This document shows, piece by piece, positions 18,868 through 28,047 of a DNA stretch of 64,000 bases (position 1 is its first letter; each line of letters starts with the position of its first letter). Below the pieces are notes generated by a model that saw only the letters and a list, made by a program, of their open reading frames with translations, was not told the origin of the DNA and did not search any database. Source of the DNA: Frateuria edaphi. Lineage in GTDB: Bacteria > Pseudomonadota > Gammaproteobacteria > Xanthomonadales > Rhodanobacteraceae. Position numbers and translations under genes: made by a program. The stretch lies in NCBI RefSeq assembly GCF_021117405.1, contig NZ_CP088251.1:372001-436000 (forward strand). The letters run 5' to 3'.

Positions 18868-18989
18868 CATGTTTTGTTCACTTGGGGTCCTCTGTCGAGC
18901 TTGCTTAGGTACGTGACGATCGCGCATTTTTTGCGTGAGCTTCGCGTGACGAAGTGCTACCCGACAAAAGACCCGAGATCCCGTTGAAC
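18868..18989 (+). promoter_or_regulatory. Upstream region of beta-helix gene 4, related to cassettes A and B
   Basis: It contains TGTCGAGCTTGCTTAGG, CGTGACG and GCGTGACGAAG in the same order and orientation relative to the gene as GGTCGAGCTTGTTAG, CCGTGAAGG and CGTGACGAG of cassettes A and B. The remainder of the 372-bp gap 18618-18989 holds the tyrosinase terminator and no gene. Confidence 0.5.
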
Positions 18990-20174
18990 ATGAACACTTC
19001 CGTTAATAATCAGCAGCTTGCCGTCGCCGGCCGCGCCTCCGTCACCGCGAAGAACCTCGTGAAGAAGCCGTTGATGCTGGCGTTCGCCGCGCTGGCCCTT
19101 TCCGCCATCGCCGCGCCTTCGTTCGCCGCCGACTGGTGGACCGCCATGCCCAAGCCGGTCATCGGCAAGACCATGACCGTCGACGTGCGCACCAAGGGCG
19201 CCCTGGGCGACGGCGTGCATGACGACACCGCCGCCATCCAGGCCGCCGTCGACTCGCTGCCGACCAGCGGCGGCACGGTCTTCGTGCCGGCCGGCCACTA
19301 CATGGTCAACGCCACCAAGCCGATCAAGCTGCGCTCGCACACCCGGCTGAAGATGGATCCGGCCGCCACCCTGGAAGTGATCCCGACCAGCGCCAGCCGC
19401 TACATGGTGATCCAGGTCTACAACGCGACCGACGTGCGCGTGGTCGGCGGCAACCTGATCGGCGACCGCACCAAGCACCTGGGCGACACCGGCGAGTGGG
19501 GCTACGGCATCAACGTCACCGCCTCGACCAACGTCGTGCTGAAGAACGTCAATCTCTCCAACTTCTGGGGCGACGGCGTCTGGATCGGCGCCAAGGACGT
19601 CAACAAGGTGCACGTGCGTTCGGACTACGTGACCGTCGACGGCATCGTGTCGAGCAACAACCGCCGCCAGGGCCTGTCGATCGGTCCGTCGCAGCACGTC
19701 TACATCGTCAACAGCACGTTCCAGGGCACCAACGGCACGCTGCCGGAAGCCGGCATCGACATCGAGCCGATGACGGAGGGTGAGACCAACGCGATCCGCC
19801 TGGAAAACAACACCTTCGCCAACAACCACGGCAACGGCATCGAGCTGCACGCCAACATCGCCGACATCGCCATCGTCGGCAACACGATGAAGGGCAACTA
19901 CGGCTTCGGCGTGATGGGCATCGGCGCCCCGTACGTCACCGTCACCGGCAACTTCATGACCGAGAACGGCCTGGCGGGCGTGCGCCCGAGCGGCAAGTCG
20001 CACGACTGGCTGATCACCGGCAACACGCTCAAGTACAACAGCACCCGCTACATGTCCGCCACCAAGGAAGGCGGTTCGCTGAGCCGCGACATCCAGTTCA
20101 GCAAGGGCTCGTACAACATCACGGTGCACGACAACCTGTACTCGAACTCCAAGTACAACACCTACACCCGCTAA
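18990..20174 (+). CDS. Exported parallel beta-helix protein (paralog 4)
   Basis: Product of 394 aa. A long basic n-region is followed by LMLAFAALALSAIAAPSFAA, a Sec signal, with the mature part starting DWWTAMPKPVIG. The pectate-lyase-3-like block (DVRTKGALGDGVHDDT, VFVPAGHYMV) and all family signatures are present (GEWGYGINV, FWGDGVWIGA, NNRRQGLSIGP, LPEAGIDIEP). The ATG at 18990 is chosen as the first Met in a good signal peptide context; the ribosome binding site is weak. It faces the opposite way from paralogs 2 and 3 but has a related upstream region, so the three are probably co-regulated. Confidence 0.86.
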   Translation: MNTSVNNQQLAVAGRASVTAKNLVKKPLMLAFAALALSAIAAPSFAADWWTAMPKPVIGKTMTVDVRTKGALGDGVHDDTAAIQAAVDSLPTSGGTVFVPAGHYMVNATKPIKLRSHTRLKMDPAATLEVIPTSASRYMVIQVYNATDVRVVGGNLIGDRTKHLGDTGEWGYGINVTASTNVVLKNVNLSNFWGDGVWIGAKDVNKVHVRSDYVTVDGIVSSNNRRQGLSIGPSQHVYIVNSTFQGTNGTLPEAGIDIEPMTEGETNAIRLENNTFANNHGNGIELHANIADIAIVGNTMKGNYGFGVMGIGAPYVTVTGNFMTENGLAGVRPSGKSHDWLITGNTLKYNSTRYMSATKEGGSLSRDIQFSKGSYNITVHDNLYSNSKYNTYTR

Positions 20175-20197
20175 GCATCACCGGCTGGGTACTCCCC

Positions 20198-20227
20198 GGG
20201 GCAGCCTCATGGCTGCCCCTTTTTTTT
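20198..20227 (+). terminator. Rho-independent terminator of beta-helix gene 4
   Basis: Stem GGGGCAGCC (20198-20206) pairs with GGCTGCCCC (20211-20219), loop TCAT, followed by eight Ts (20220-20227). Confidence 0.92.
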
Positions 20228-20249
20228 GCGCCGGTCGACCGGCCGCCGG

Positions 20250-20284
20250 GCATTGACGATGCATTGATCCAGTCCGGTCAATGC
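20250..20284. promoter_or_regulatory. Inverted repeat before the second glycosyltransferase block
   Basis: GCATTGAC (20250-20257) and GTCAATGC (20277-20284) are exact inverted copies around a 19-bp spacer that holds a further GCATTGA. A 12-bp palindrome CCGGTCGACCGG lies just upstream (20231-20242). They precede the operon-like block starting at 20320, so an operator is possible. No promoter hexamer pair is convincing. Confidence 0.3.
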
Positions 20285-20319
20285 TAGGTCGTTAAATTTC
20301 CGAACGGTCGAGGTCGGTC

Positions 20320-21201
20320 ATGAACAGCGGGCATGAAGCTCAAGCCGTCCTGGAAGGGGGCGCACGGGGCCGGGTCACGCCTTCGAGGGCGCTGGCGCCG
20401 GTGAGCGTGGTGGTTCCCTGCTTCCGTTGCACGGCGACCATCGACGACGCGGTCGCGTCGATCGCCGCCCAGACGCTGCGTCCCGCCGAGGTACTGCTGG
20501 TGGAGGACGCCAGCGGCGACGACACGATCGAGGCCTTGCACCGCGTTGCGTCCGCCTACGGCAACGACTGGATCAAGGTGATCGCGCTTCCCGCCAACCG
20601 CGGGCCCTCGCACGCGCGCAACACCGGCTGGCAACAGGCCCAGCAACCCTACATCGCCTTTCTCGACGCCGACGACACCTGGGGGCCGCGCAAGCTGGAG
20701 TTGCAGATGGCCGCACTGGAAGCCGATCCCGAGATCGCGCTCATCGCGCACCAGATGCTGGTGCGACCGCGCGGTACGGTGCTGCCGGCGCCACAGTCGC
20801 CGGTGGGCGTGGACATCGTGGGGCGCGGAACCCTGCTGGTGCGCAATCCCTTTCCGACCGCTTCGGTCGTCCTGCGGCGGGACCTCCCGTTCCGCTTCGA
20901 CGAGGAATTCCGCCGCTCGGAGGACTACCTGCTGTGGTCGCAGATCGTGCTGTCCGGCTACCGCTGCGCCAAGATCGACCAGGTGCTGGCCATCTGGAAC
21001 CGGCGCGAGGACGGCGAGGTGGGCTTGAGCGACGACTTCGACGCGATCCACCGCGGCCGGCGCGACCTGCGCCGCAAACTGGTGCGCCAAGGCCTGCTCA
21101 GCAGGCATGAGTATGTCTTCGCCAGCACCGTCGGCCTGGTCAACAAGATGCGCCGCACCGTGGCGCGCACCCTGCGCGGCCGGACCCACGCCCCCGCCTG
21201 A
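20320..21201 (+). CDS. Family 2 glycosyltransferase
   Basis: GT-A glycosyltransferase of 293 aa. N-terminal VSVVVPCFRC, LLVEDASGDDT and the DxD region FLDADDTW are present. The C-terminal half (FPTASVVLRRDLPFRFDE, EDYLLWSQIVLSGYRCA) closely matches the gene at 7853-8758, so the two arose by duplication but may differ in donor or acceptor. It has a longer N-terminal extension of about 25 residues. It opens a plus-strand series of transferases that runs to 26712. Confidence 0.9.
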   Translation: MNSGHEAQAVLEGGARGRVTPSRALAPVSVVVPCFRCTATIDDAVASIAAQTLRPAEVLLVEDASGDDTIEALHRVASAYGNDWIKVIALPANRGPSHARNTGWQQAQQPYIAFLDADDTWGPRKLELQMAALEADPEIALIAHQMLVRPRGTVLPAPQSPVGVDIVGRGTLLVRNPFPTASVVLRRDLPFRFDEEFRRSEDYLLWSQIVLSGYRCAKIDQVLAIWNRREDGEVGLSDDFDAIHRGRRDLRRKLVRQGLLSRHEYVFASTVGLVNKMRRTVARTLRGRTHAPA

Positions 21202-21384
21202 GCGCGCTTCGTGCCGGAGCCTCCAAGGGCGGGGAACGGCGTCGGGCGAGCCAGGCTCACGCCGCCCCGCGGGCGCCACGCAGACACTTCGTCCACGTTC
21301 CTGTCGAAAGAATGTCCGGGCATCGCCGCGCGCCTGCGCCGCCGCGCGGCCATCCTGTTCTGCGGGCAAGTTAGGAAGACTGCC

Positions 21385-22077
21385 ATGATCGTTTCACACA
21401 AGCACAAGTTCATCTTCCTCAAGACCAATAAGACGGCCGGCACGTCGATCGAGATCGCGTTGTCGAAGTTCTGCGGTCCGGACGACATCATCACGCCGAT
21501 CTCGCCGGTCGACGAGGAAACCCGGCGCTCGCTGGGCTACCGCGGTGCCCAGAACTACCTGGCGCCCTGGTACGAATACGGGCTGCGCGATGTCGCGAAG
21601 CTGGCGTTCAAGGGCAAGCGCAAGCTGCGCTTCTACAACCACATGACCGGGCGCGAAGTGCGCGAGTACATCGGCCGGGATGCCTGGAACGGCTATTTCA
21701 AGTTCTGCTTCGAGCGCAATCCCTACGACCGGCTCATCTCGCACTACTACTGGTGCAACCGCTCCGAGCCGCGTCCGCCGATGTCCAGCTTCATCCGCAC
21801 TCCGCGGGCGATGATGCTCAAGCACCGCGGCTTCGACGTGTACACGCTCGGCGGCAAGGTGGCGGTCGATCGCATCTGCCGCTTCGAGTCGATCGCCGAC
21901 GAGCTTGAAGAGGTCCGCCGGATCATCGGCCTGCCCGAGCCGCTGCAATTGCCGCACGCCAAGGCCAAGCACCGCAGCGACAATCGTGGCTATCGCGAAG
22001 TGCTGGGCGAAGAGGAGCGCAGCTGGGTGGACCAGACCTTCGGCGACGAATTGCGGTTGCTGGGCTATCACTACTGA
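21385..22077 (+). CDS. Sulfotransferase family protein (1 of 5)
   Basis: Product of 230 aa, Sulfotransfer_2-like. The PAPS 5'-phosphosulfate loop is FLKTNKTAGTS (residues 11-21) and the 3'-phosphate motif is ERNPYDRLISHYYW. It should transfer sulfate from PAPS to a hydroxyl or amine of a sugar, probably on cytoplasmic lipid-linked intermediates because no signal peptide is present. AGGAAG precedes the ATG at 21385. It lies between two glycosyltransferases, which supports a carbohydrate substrate. CysD and CysNC, encoded about 8 kb downstream, would provide the donor. Confidence 0.87.
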   Translation: MIVSHKHKFIFLKTNKTAGTSIEIALSKFCGPDDIITPISPVDEETRRSLGYRGAQNYLAPWYEYGLRDVAKLAFKGKRKLRFYNHMTGREVREYIGRDAWNGYFKFCFERNPYDRLISHYYWCNRSEPRPPMSSFIRTPRAMMLKHRGFDVYTLGGKVAVDRICRFESIADELEEVRRIIGLPEPLQLPHAKAKHRSDNRGYREVLGEEERSWVDQTFGDELRLLGYHY

Positions 22078-22356
22078 GATCGCCGCGCCCCTCAGGCTCC
22101 CTCTCCTTCGGGGGCGACGGCTCGATCAAGGTGCGCCGGGAATCCGCGCGCTTGCGGTTCTTGAACGGCGATTTCACGGCAAAACCCCAATCATCCGGCA
22201 GGCAAGACGGGTCGCGCGGGCGCCCTTGCGCAGGGCACCCCGCGGGCGGCGCCTGCCGCTTGCGAAAGCGCGGCCGGCCTGCAATCCGTACGACTTGAAG
22301 GGTTTGGCTTGATGGATCCGATCGACCGCAAACACGGCAACCGGCAAGAGGCGCGC

Positions 22357-23304
22357 ATGAACCTCAGCGTGGTGGTGCCCGCTTACCGTTCCGAACGCTG
22401 GGTCGGTCGGACGATCCGTTCGGCGATCGCCGAGGGCGTTGCCGAGCGCAACGTCATCGTGGTCGAGGACGGCGTGCTCGACGGCACGGGCAAGGTGGTC
22501 CAGGCCACCGGGGCGCGGTTGTTCTCGCTGCAGCAGAACGGCGGTGCGCCGCATGCGCGCAACCTCGGCCTGGCCCAGGTGGACACCGATTATGTGATGT
22601 TCCTTGACGCCGACGACTACGTGGAGAACGGTCTGCTGGCCGGCCTGGTCGACGCGATGGAGCGCGAGCGCGCGGACGTGGGCATCGGCCCGTGGGTGTA
22701 TGACGGCGAAGGGCGCGAGCGCGGGATGCTGCGCCAGCCACCGGCGCTGGACAACGGCGAGCGGATCTTCCACTGGGTCATGCACGCGTTCTTCCCGCCC
22801 TGCTGCATCGCCTGGCGCACCGACGCGATCCGCTCGATCGGTGGCTGGGACGAGCGGCTGCGCAAGGACCAGGACGGCGAGCTGATGATCCGCGCGCTCA
22901 TCCGCGGTTTGAAAGTGGCGATCTCCGACCAGGGCAACGGTGTCTACTGGCAGCATGACTCACCCCACCGCGTCACCAAGGCGCAGATCAAGGACGTGAT
23001 GTACGCGGCCGACGTGGTGTTCGAGCAGATCGAAGGCTGGGTGCGGTCGCGGCTCTCCGGCGGCAACGGGCAGGACGAGCAGTTCGCCCTCGGCCGGTTC
23101 TGCTGCAAGACCGCCTGGGTGGCCTACGCCTACGGCGACAGCGCGTCGGGGGCGAAGTGGAGCGCCAAGGCGCGCGAGTTCGGCTTCCACAACCGCGGCT
23201 ACAACGCCCGCAGCGCGCTGCTGGCCTCGTTCCTTGGCATCCGGATTTCCTCGCGCATCAAGGCCGGCACCAGTTCGGTGTATCGACGCATCGCGCAACG
23301 ATAG
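22357..23304 (+). CDS. Family 2 glycosyltransferase
   Basis: GT-A enzyme of 315 aa starting MNLSVVVPAYRSERWVG, with VVEDGVLDGT and the DxD region FLDADDY. Conserved acceptor-side residues appear in FPPCCIAWRTDAI and GGWDERLRKDQDGEL (the ED/QD position of the catalytic base region). AAGAGG lies 6 bp before the ATG at 22357. An ATG at 22312, preceded by GAAGGG, would add 15 polar residues and cannot be excluded. It is followed 8 bp later by the flippase gene if that begins at 23313. Confidence 0.88.
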   Translation: MNLSVVVPAYRSERWVGRTIRSAIAEGVAERNVIVVEDGVLDGTGKVVQATGARLFSLQQNGGAPHARNLGLAQVDTDYVMFLDADDYVENGLLAGLVDAMERERADVGIGPWVYDGEGRERGMLRQPPALDNGERIFHWVMHAFFPPCCIAWRTDAIRSIGGWDERLRKDQDGELMIRALIRGLKVAISDQGNGVYWQHDSPHRVTKAQIKDVMYAADVVFEQIEGWVRSRLSGGNGQDEQFALGRFCCKTAWVAYAYGDSASGAKWSAKAREFGFHNRGYNARSALLASFLGIRISSRIKAGTSSVYRRIAQR

Positions 23305-23312
23305 GACTTTCG

Positions 23313-24941
23313 ATGCGGCGCAACGGCGATCAGTCGTCCCGGTACCGTCGCTATACGGCCGATTCACGCCGTTCCCTCCAACGTTCGCGACCCCGGCCTA
23401 CGGTCGAGCCCGCCTCTGATTCACCTCCCATGACAGACACGCACGTAAGCGCCGCCCACCACGCCCTGTTCGAAACGGAACACCTGCACCAGGACCTGCG
23501 CAAGCGCAGCGTGCGGGGTGCGGCGGTGACCGTTTCCAGCCAGGCGGCCCGTCTGTTGCTGCAGGTCGGCGGCATGGCGGTGCTCGCGCGGCTGCTGTTG
23601 CCGGCGGATTTCGGCGTCTACGGCAAGACCATCGCGCTCACCGGCTTCATCACGACCATCCAGACCGGTGGCCTGTCGCTGGCGACCGTGCAGCAGGCCG
23701 AGATCAACCATGGCCAGGTCAGCACGCTGTTCTGGCTCAATGCTTTGCTGGGCCTCACCGCCGCCGCGCTCGTTGCCGGACTCAGTCCCGCAATGGCGTG
23801 GTTCTACAAGGACCCGCGCGTGCTGGCCCTCGGCCTGGCCATGGCTGGCGTGGTGCTGATCAGCAGTCTGGGCGTGCAACACCGCGCGCTGTTGCAGCGA
23901 CAGATGCGCTTCACGCAAAAGGTGAGCGGCGACCTGGTGGCGCTGGTGGCGGGCTTCGCCGCCGCCGTCCTCGCCGCCTGGCTGGGCGCCGGCTACTGGG
24001 CGTTCGTCGTGCAGCAATACACCATGGCGCTGGTCACGCTGGCGATGCTCTACGGCTTCTGCCGCTGGGTGCCGGGGTTGCCGCGCCGGCGCAGCGGCGT
24101 GCGGCCGATGGTGAAGCTCGGCGCCAACCAGAGCGCGTCGAGCATCCTCAACTTCGCCAACCGCAACGTGGACAACGTGCTCATCGGCCGCTACATCTCC
24201 GATGCGGCGCTGGGTTTCTACACGCTGGCCTATCGCCTGCTGCTGCTGCCGATCCAGCAGATCAACGCGCCGCTCTCCTCGGTCATGCTGCCCGCGCTGA
24301 GCCGCCTGCAGCACCAGCCCAAGCGGTTCTGCCGGTTCTACTACCGGGCGCTGGGGGCGATCGTCTTCGTCGGCATGCCGATCGTATGCTTCCTGTGGGT
24401 GGATGCGCGCTCGGTCATCGAGCTGGCGCTGGGGCCGAAGTGGCTGCCGACCGTGCCGCTGTTCCAGGCGCTCGGCGTCGCCGCCTTCATCGGTACCTTC
24501 AACATTGCCGGCAACTGGGTCTATACCTCGCTGGGGCGTACCGATCGCCGCTTGTTCTGGCAGGCCATCGCCACGCCGGTGACACTGGCGGCCTTCTTCA
24601 TCGGCCTGCCCTGGGGCGCGTTCGGCATCGCCGTCTCGTTCAGCGCCACCCGCGTGCTGCTGGTGGTCCCCTCGCTGCACAACGCCTACCGCGGTACGCC
24701 GGTCGACCTGTGGACCACGGGCAAGACGCTGGCGCGGCCGGCCGCCACCTCCATCGGTGCCGCCTTCGTGCTGTGGGGCCTCCACCAGGTGACGGGCGAA
24801 TGGCCGGCGCCGTGGGTGTTCCTCGACGCGCTGATCTATGGCGGGCTGTACCTCGGCGCGTGGTTCGCCGATGCGTCCGGTCGGGCGCACGTGCGGGATC
24901 TGATGTCGGTGCTGGAGGAGTTGCGCTCGCGCAAGCGTTGA
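23313..24941 (+). CDS. wzx: Wzx-type polysaccharide flippase (MOP superfamily)
   Basis: Polytopic membrane protein with 12-14 predicted segments, related to the WzxC/RfbX-like branch of the MOP exporters. It moves undecaprenyl-linked repeat units across the inner membrane. Typical features are the start of the core (RKRSVRGAAVTVSSQAARLLLQ), then LLLPADFGVYG and SASSILNFANRNVDNVLIGRY. The start is uncertain. The ATG at 23313 has AGGA 6 bp upstream and adds a polar 39-residue leader with poorer codon bias. The ATG at 23430 gives a more usual 503-aa length but has no ribosome binding site. It is the only flippase seen, consistent with a Wzx/Wzy pathway. Confidence 0.9.
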   Translation: MRRNGDQSSRYRRYTADSRRSLQRSRPRPTVEPASDSPPMTDTHVSAAHHALFETEHLHQDLRKRSVRGAAVTVSSQAARLLLQVGGMAVLARLLLPADFGVYGKTIALTGFITTIQTGGLSLATVQQAEINHGQVSTLFWLNALLGLTAAALVAGLSPAMAWFYKDPRVLALGLAMAGVVLISSLGVQHRALLQRQMRFTQKVSGDLVALVAGFAAAVLAAWLGAGYWAFVVQQYTMALVTLAMLYGFCRWVPGLPRRRSGVRPMVKLGANQSASSILNFANRNVDNVLIGRYISDAALGFYTLAYRLLLLPIQQINAPLSSVMLPALSRLQHQPKRFCRFYYRALGAIVFVGMPIVCFLWVDARSVIELALGPKWLPTVPLFQALGVAAFIGTFNIAGNWVYTSLGRTDRRLFWQAIATPVTLAAFFIGLPWGAFGIAVSFSATRVLLVVPSLHNAYRGTPVDLWTTGKTLARPAATSIGAAFVLWGLHQVTGEWPAPWVFLDALIYGGLYLGAWFADASGRAHVRDLMSVLEELRSRKR

Positions 24942-24994
24942 GGGCGTTTCGCGGCGCGCCGCGATTCCCCGGACCCAAGGGCAAGGAGGGCACC

Positions 24995-25837
24995 ATGCAG
25001 GGAACATGGCTTCGCGTGTCGCGACCGCTGCGTGAGGCAGGGGCGGGCCTGGTCCGCTACTGCCGCCACCGCACCGCGGCGGTTTTCCCCAGTCCCGTCA
25101 TCTTCGGCGGCAGCCCCAAGTCGGGCACCACGGCCATCGCGGCGCTGCTGGCGGAGGCGACCGGCCTTTCGCTCAGCAACGATCCGTTCTGGCGCGTGCT
25201 TCGCAGCGACGGCGACGGCTTCCTGCTGCCGGACGTGCTGGAGGGAAACCTGCGGCTGGACGCATTCGTGCGCAAGTACCCGGCCTACTTCTCCGCGCAG
25301 ATCGTCAAGGACCCCGACTTCGCCTTCCTTTACCGCGAACTGCAGCAGGTGTTCCCGGAGTCGCCGCAGGTGTTCATCGTGCGCGACCCGCGCGAGAACA
25401 TCCGCAGCATCCTCGACCGGCTGCACATGCGCGGCGACCTCGAGCGCCTGGGCCAGGCCGAGAACCGCACGCTCGCCCGCGAGGGCGGCTGGCGCGCGAT
25501 CCTGGACGGCCGTGGGCTGGGACTGGACGGGCGCGCGAACTACATCGGCCGGCTGGCGCAGCGCTGGGCGCGCGGGGTCGACGCGTACTTCGCCGCGGGT
25601 ACGCCGGTGCACCTGGTGCGCTACGAGGATTTCCTGGAGGACCGGGCGGCGTTTATCGCGGACCTGGCCGACCTGCTCGGCCTCGAGCTCAGGACCGACG
25701 TGAACGAAAGGCTCGCCCGGCGACCGGTCCATCACGGCTACCGCTCCCTTTCCACCGAGACATTCTTCGGCAAGCGCAACCTGTCGATCATCGAGCGCAC
25801 CTGCGGCGAGCACATGGCGAAGTTCGGCTACGCCTGA
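24995..25837 (+). CDS. Sulfotransferase family protein (2 of 5)
   Basis: Product of 280 aa. The PAPS-binding P-loop-like motif GGSPKSGTTA is at 38-47 and the 3'-phosphate motif is FIVRDPRENIRSIL. The C-terminal RYEDFLEDRAAFIADLADLLGL resembles the Sulfotransfer_1/3 family end, where LxYEDL helices pack on the substrate. AAGGAGGG lies about 4 bp before the ATG, a very strong site. It belongs to a different subfamily from the product at 21385, so it was not created by local duplication. The target is probably an EPS intermediate. Confidence 0.87.
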   Translation: MQGTWLRVSRPLREAGAGLVRYCRHRTAAVFPSPVIFGGSPKSGTTAIAALLAEATGLSLSNDPFWRVLRSDGDGFLLPDVLEGNLRLDAFVRKYPAYFSAQIVKDPDFAFLYRELQQVFPESPQVFIVRDPRENIRSILDRLHMRGDLERLGQAENRTLAREGGWRAILDGRGLGLDGRANYIGRLAQRWARGVDAYFAAGTPVHLVRYEDFLEDRAAFIADLADLLGLELRTDVNERLARRPVHHGYRSLSTETFFGKRNLSIIERTCGEHMAKFGYA

Positions 25838-26100
25838 CGGAAGCCGAACAGGCATCCGGCGGGCATCCGGGCAGGGCCAGGGAGCCCGACCATTCACCCG
25901 GTTGCGACGGCACGGATGGCAACGTCTGCAGCGTTGCGGCCGAAGGCCAGGCAACGGCAACCCATGGGGTGCCGGCATCCTCGCCTCCATTGCGAAGGGG
26001 GCGCCGGCAACGCCCGAACACCCGCAACGACGTGCATGACGCCTAGCCGTCGCACACACAACCGCGCGTACCCGGTACCGCACACAAGGAGGATCCCAAG

Positions 26101-26712
26101 GTGACGGCCAAAGTTTTCTGCATCGGTTTCCACAAGACCGGAACCACCAGTCTCGCCGAGGCGCTGCAAGTGCTTGGCTACCGGGTGACCGGGCCGAACG
26201 GGGTGAGGGATCCGGACATCGCCAACCGGGTGCGCCCGATGGCCTGGGAACTGGTCGAGAAGTACGACGCGTTCCAGGACAACCCCTGGCCGATCCTCTA
26301 CAAGGAGCTGGACGCGCGCTACCCGGGCAGCAAGTTCGTGCTGACCGTGCGCAGCACCGAATCGTGGATGCGCAGCCAGCTCAAGCATTTCGGCGAACGC
26401 GAGACGGCCATGCGCAAGTGGATCTACGGCGATGCTCACGGCTGCCCGCAGGGCAACGAGGAGGTCTACGTCCGCCGCTACGAGACGCACAACCGCGAAG
26501 TGCTGGAATACTTCCGCGACCGTCCGGACGACCTGCTGGTGATGGAACTGGCCAAGGGCGACGGCTGGGAAAAGCTGGCCCCGTTCCTGGGCAAGCCCAT
26601 GCCCGCCATCGCGTTCCCGCACGCCAACAAGGCCGGCGATCGCGCGCTGGTCGCGAAGCTCCTGAAAAAGGGCAAGGCGCAGCTCGCTCACATGGGCGTG
26701 CACCTGGCCTGA
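26101..26712 (+). CDS. Sulfotransferase family protein (3 of 5)
   Basis: Product of 203 aa of the compact Sulfotransfer_4-like type. CIGFHKTGTTSLAEAL (7-22) is the PAPS 5'-loop and FVLTVRSTESWMRSQL the 3'-phosphate region. There is no signal peptide. It starts with GTG at 26101, preceded by AAGGAGGA at 7 bp spacing. It is the last gene of this plus-strand series and ends at a bidirectional terminator. The 263-bp gap before it holds no recognised gene. The substrate is not deducible from sequence. Confidence 0.85.
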   Translation: MTAKVFCIGFHKTGTTSLAEALQVLGYRVTGPNGVRDPDIANRVRPMAWELVEKYDAFQDNPWPILYKELDARYPGSKFVLTVRSTESWMRSQLKHFGERETAMRKWIYGDAHGCPQGNEEVYVRRYETHNREVLEYFRDRPDDLLVMELAKGDGWEKLAPFLGKPMPAIAFPHANKAGDRALVAKLLKKGKAQLAHMGVHLA

Positions 26713-26790
26713 TGCCCGCATCCGTCGCGCGCGGCGTGGCCGCGGCGACGGGCGGGAAGGCAGCTCGATCCGGGTTGATGCGCGGACATG

Positions 26791-26818
26791 AAAAAACGCC
26801 CCGTTCGGGGCGTTTTTT
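26791..26818. terminator. Bidirectional Rho-independent terminator
   Basis: Perfect 12-bp stem AAAAAACGCCCC / GGGGCGTTTTTT (26791-26802 with 26807-26818), loop GTTC. Its A/T ends give a U-run on both strands, so it serves the convergent sulfotransferase 3 gene and TupA-like gene 1. Confidence 0.93.
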
Positions 26819-26868
26819 CTTACGCGGGTCAGGTCATCCCGCGCGATGTCGCCGTTCGCGCCACGGCG

Positions 26869-27762
26869 TCAGGCCTGCGCCAGGTGTTCCGGCCAGCCGA
26901 ACCGCTCGCCGAGCGACCGGTCCCAGTCCCTGGGGGTGAATACGTAGGTACCGGCGCCGGGCGTGACCGTCAACTCGCCGACGTAGACCTTGCCCTGGTG
27001 CACGTAGAAATCCACGCGCAGGTAACCGAACGGTTGCGCGAGCTTTTTCGCCAGCGCCAGCATCTCGGGCAGCGCCTGGGGTTTCTCGGTCGTACCGGTG
27101 CTCGGCCGCAGCAGCGGCAGATCCATCTGGAAGGGCGCCGGCGACCAGTCCTCCAGGTACAGCTGCTGCTCGAGGTCGCGGAAGCGGCCGTGCATGTGCT
27201 GGATGAAAACGAACGGTTCCTGCCCCGACGCATTGAACACGTTGAACTTGTAGTCGTCCGGCGCGTCGCCGCCGTCCAGCAGCGCCTTTTCGAAAAGGAT
27301 CTTCGGCGGGATCGACAGGTAGTGCTTTTCCCGGCTGCGCGAGGCCGCGCCCGCGGCGAGCCAGCCATTGGCCAGGGCGGACAGCTGCACCAGGTCTTCC
27401 TGGTGCTTGTCGCGGATGATCTTCACCTGCCCGAAGCCGTTGCTCGTCTTCATCACGAACGCCCGGGGCAGGGCGTCGAAGGTTTCGGGCGTGACCACGT
27501 CGCAGGAAAGATAGGCCGGCACCACATAGTCAGAGCCGATCGTCCTGGCCACGTAGTCCCTGGCCGCGACCTTGTCCGCCAGCGTGGTGAATACCGGCTC
27601 CGGATAGCGCATCCGGTAGAAGATCTTTTCGGAGAAGCGCTTGGGGTTGCGGAAGTTGCAGAACCGGCCGTGCACCTGCAGCGACTTGTACTGGTAGAAC
27701 CCAGCGTCGGGGAGCGAATTGAACAGGCGCTTGATGGCCTTCTTGGGCGCGAGGATCTTCAT
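26869..27762 (-). CDS. TupA-like ATP-grasp protein (1 of 2)
   Basis: Product of 297 aa resembling the TupA-like ATP-grasp family found in surface-polysaccharide loci and named after the teichuronopeptide gene tupA. Visible features are RFSEKIFYRMRYP, ADKVAARDYVA, VVPAYLSCD, FVMKTSNGFGQ (ATP-binding lysine), YKFNVFN and the acidic/metal end YLRVDFYVHQGKVYVGELTVTPGAG. ATP-grasp enzymes join a carboxylate to an amine or thiol through an acyl phosphate, so amide-linking an amino acid or peptide to glucuronate is the natural guess, unproven here. GGAAGAGAGAG precedes the ATG. A paralog lies at 33707-34672. Confidence 0.8.
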   Translation of the reverse strand: MKILAPKKAIKRLFNSLPDAGFYQYKSLQVHGRFCNFRNPKRFSEKIFYRMRYPEPVFTTLADKVAARDYVARTIGSDYVVPAYLSCDVVTPETFDALPRAFVMKTSNGFGQVKIIRDKHQEDLVQLSALANGWLAAGAASRSREKHYLSIPPKILFEKALLDGGDAPDDYKFNVFNASGQEPFVFIQHMHGRFRDLEQQLYLEDWSPAPFQMDLPLLRPSTGTTEKPQALPEMLALAKKLAQPFGYLRVDFYVHQGKVYVGELTVTPGAGTYVFTPRDWDRSLGERFGWPEHLAQA

Positions 27763-28047
27763 GACGCTCTCTCTTCCTGTCCTTCCGGCAACACGTCCAT
27801 GGACGGTACGCAAGGCTGGTTTCGTGCAATCCGACGACGCGCCTGGTCGGGCTACCACCACCGCCCGAAGGCGGTGGGGCGACTCTACTTCAAGGCCCTG
27901 GGATCGTCATCACGGCGCATGCCTGCCGGTGAGTGCCTCCAGGGTGACGACGCGTTGCGTTCCGGTAGGGGCATCGCCTGCACGTGGGCGCATGGGAAAC
28001 CTACCGCTTTGTGGGGGGAGGCCGGGCGGCGTGACCGGCCGCAAGAT

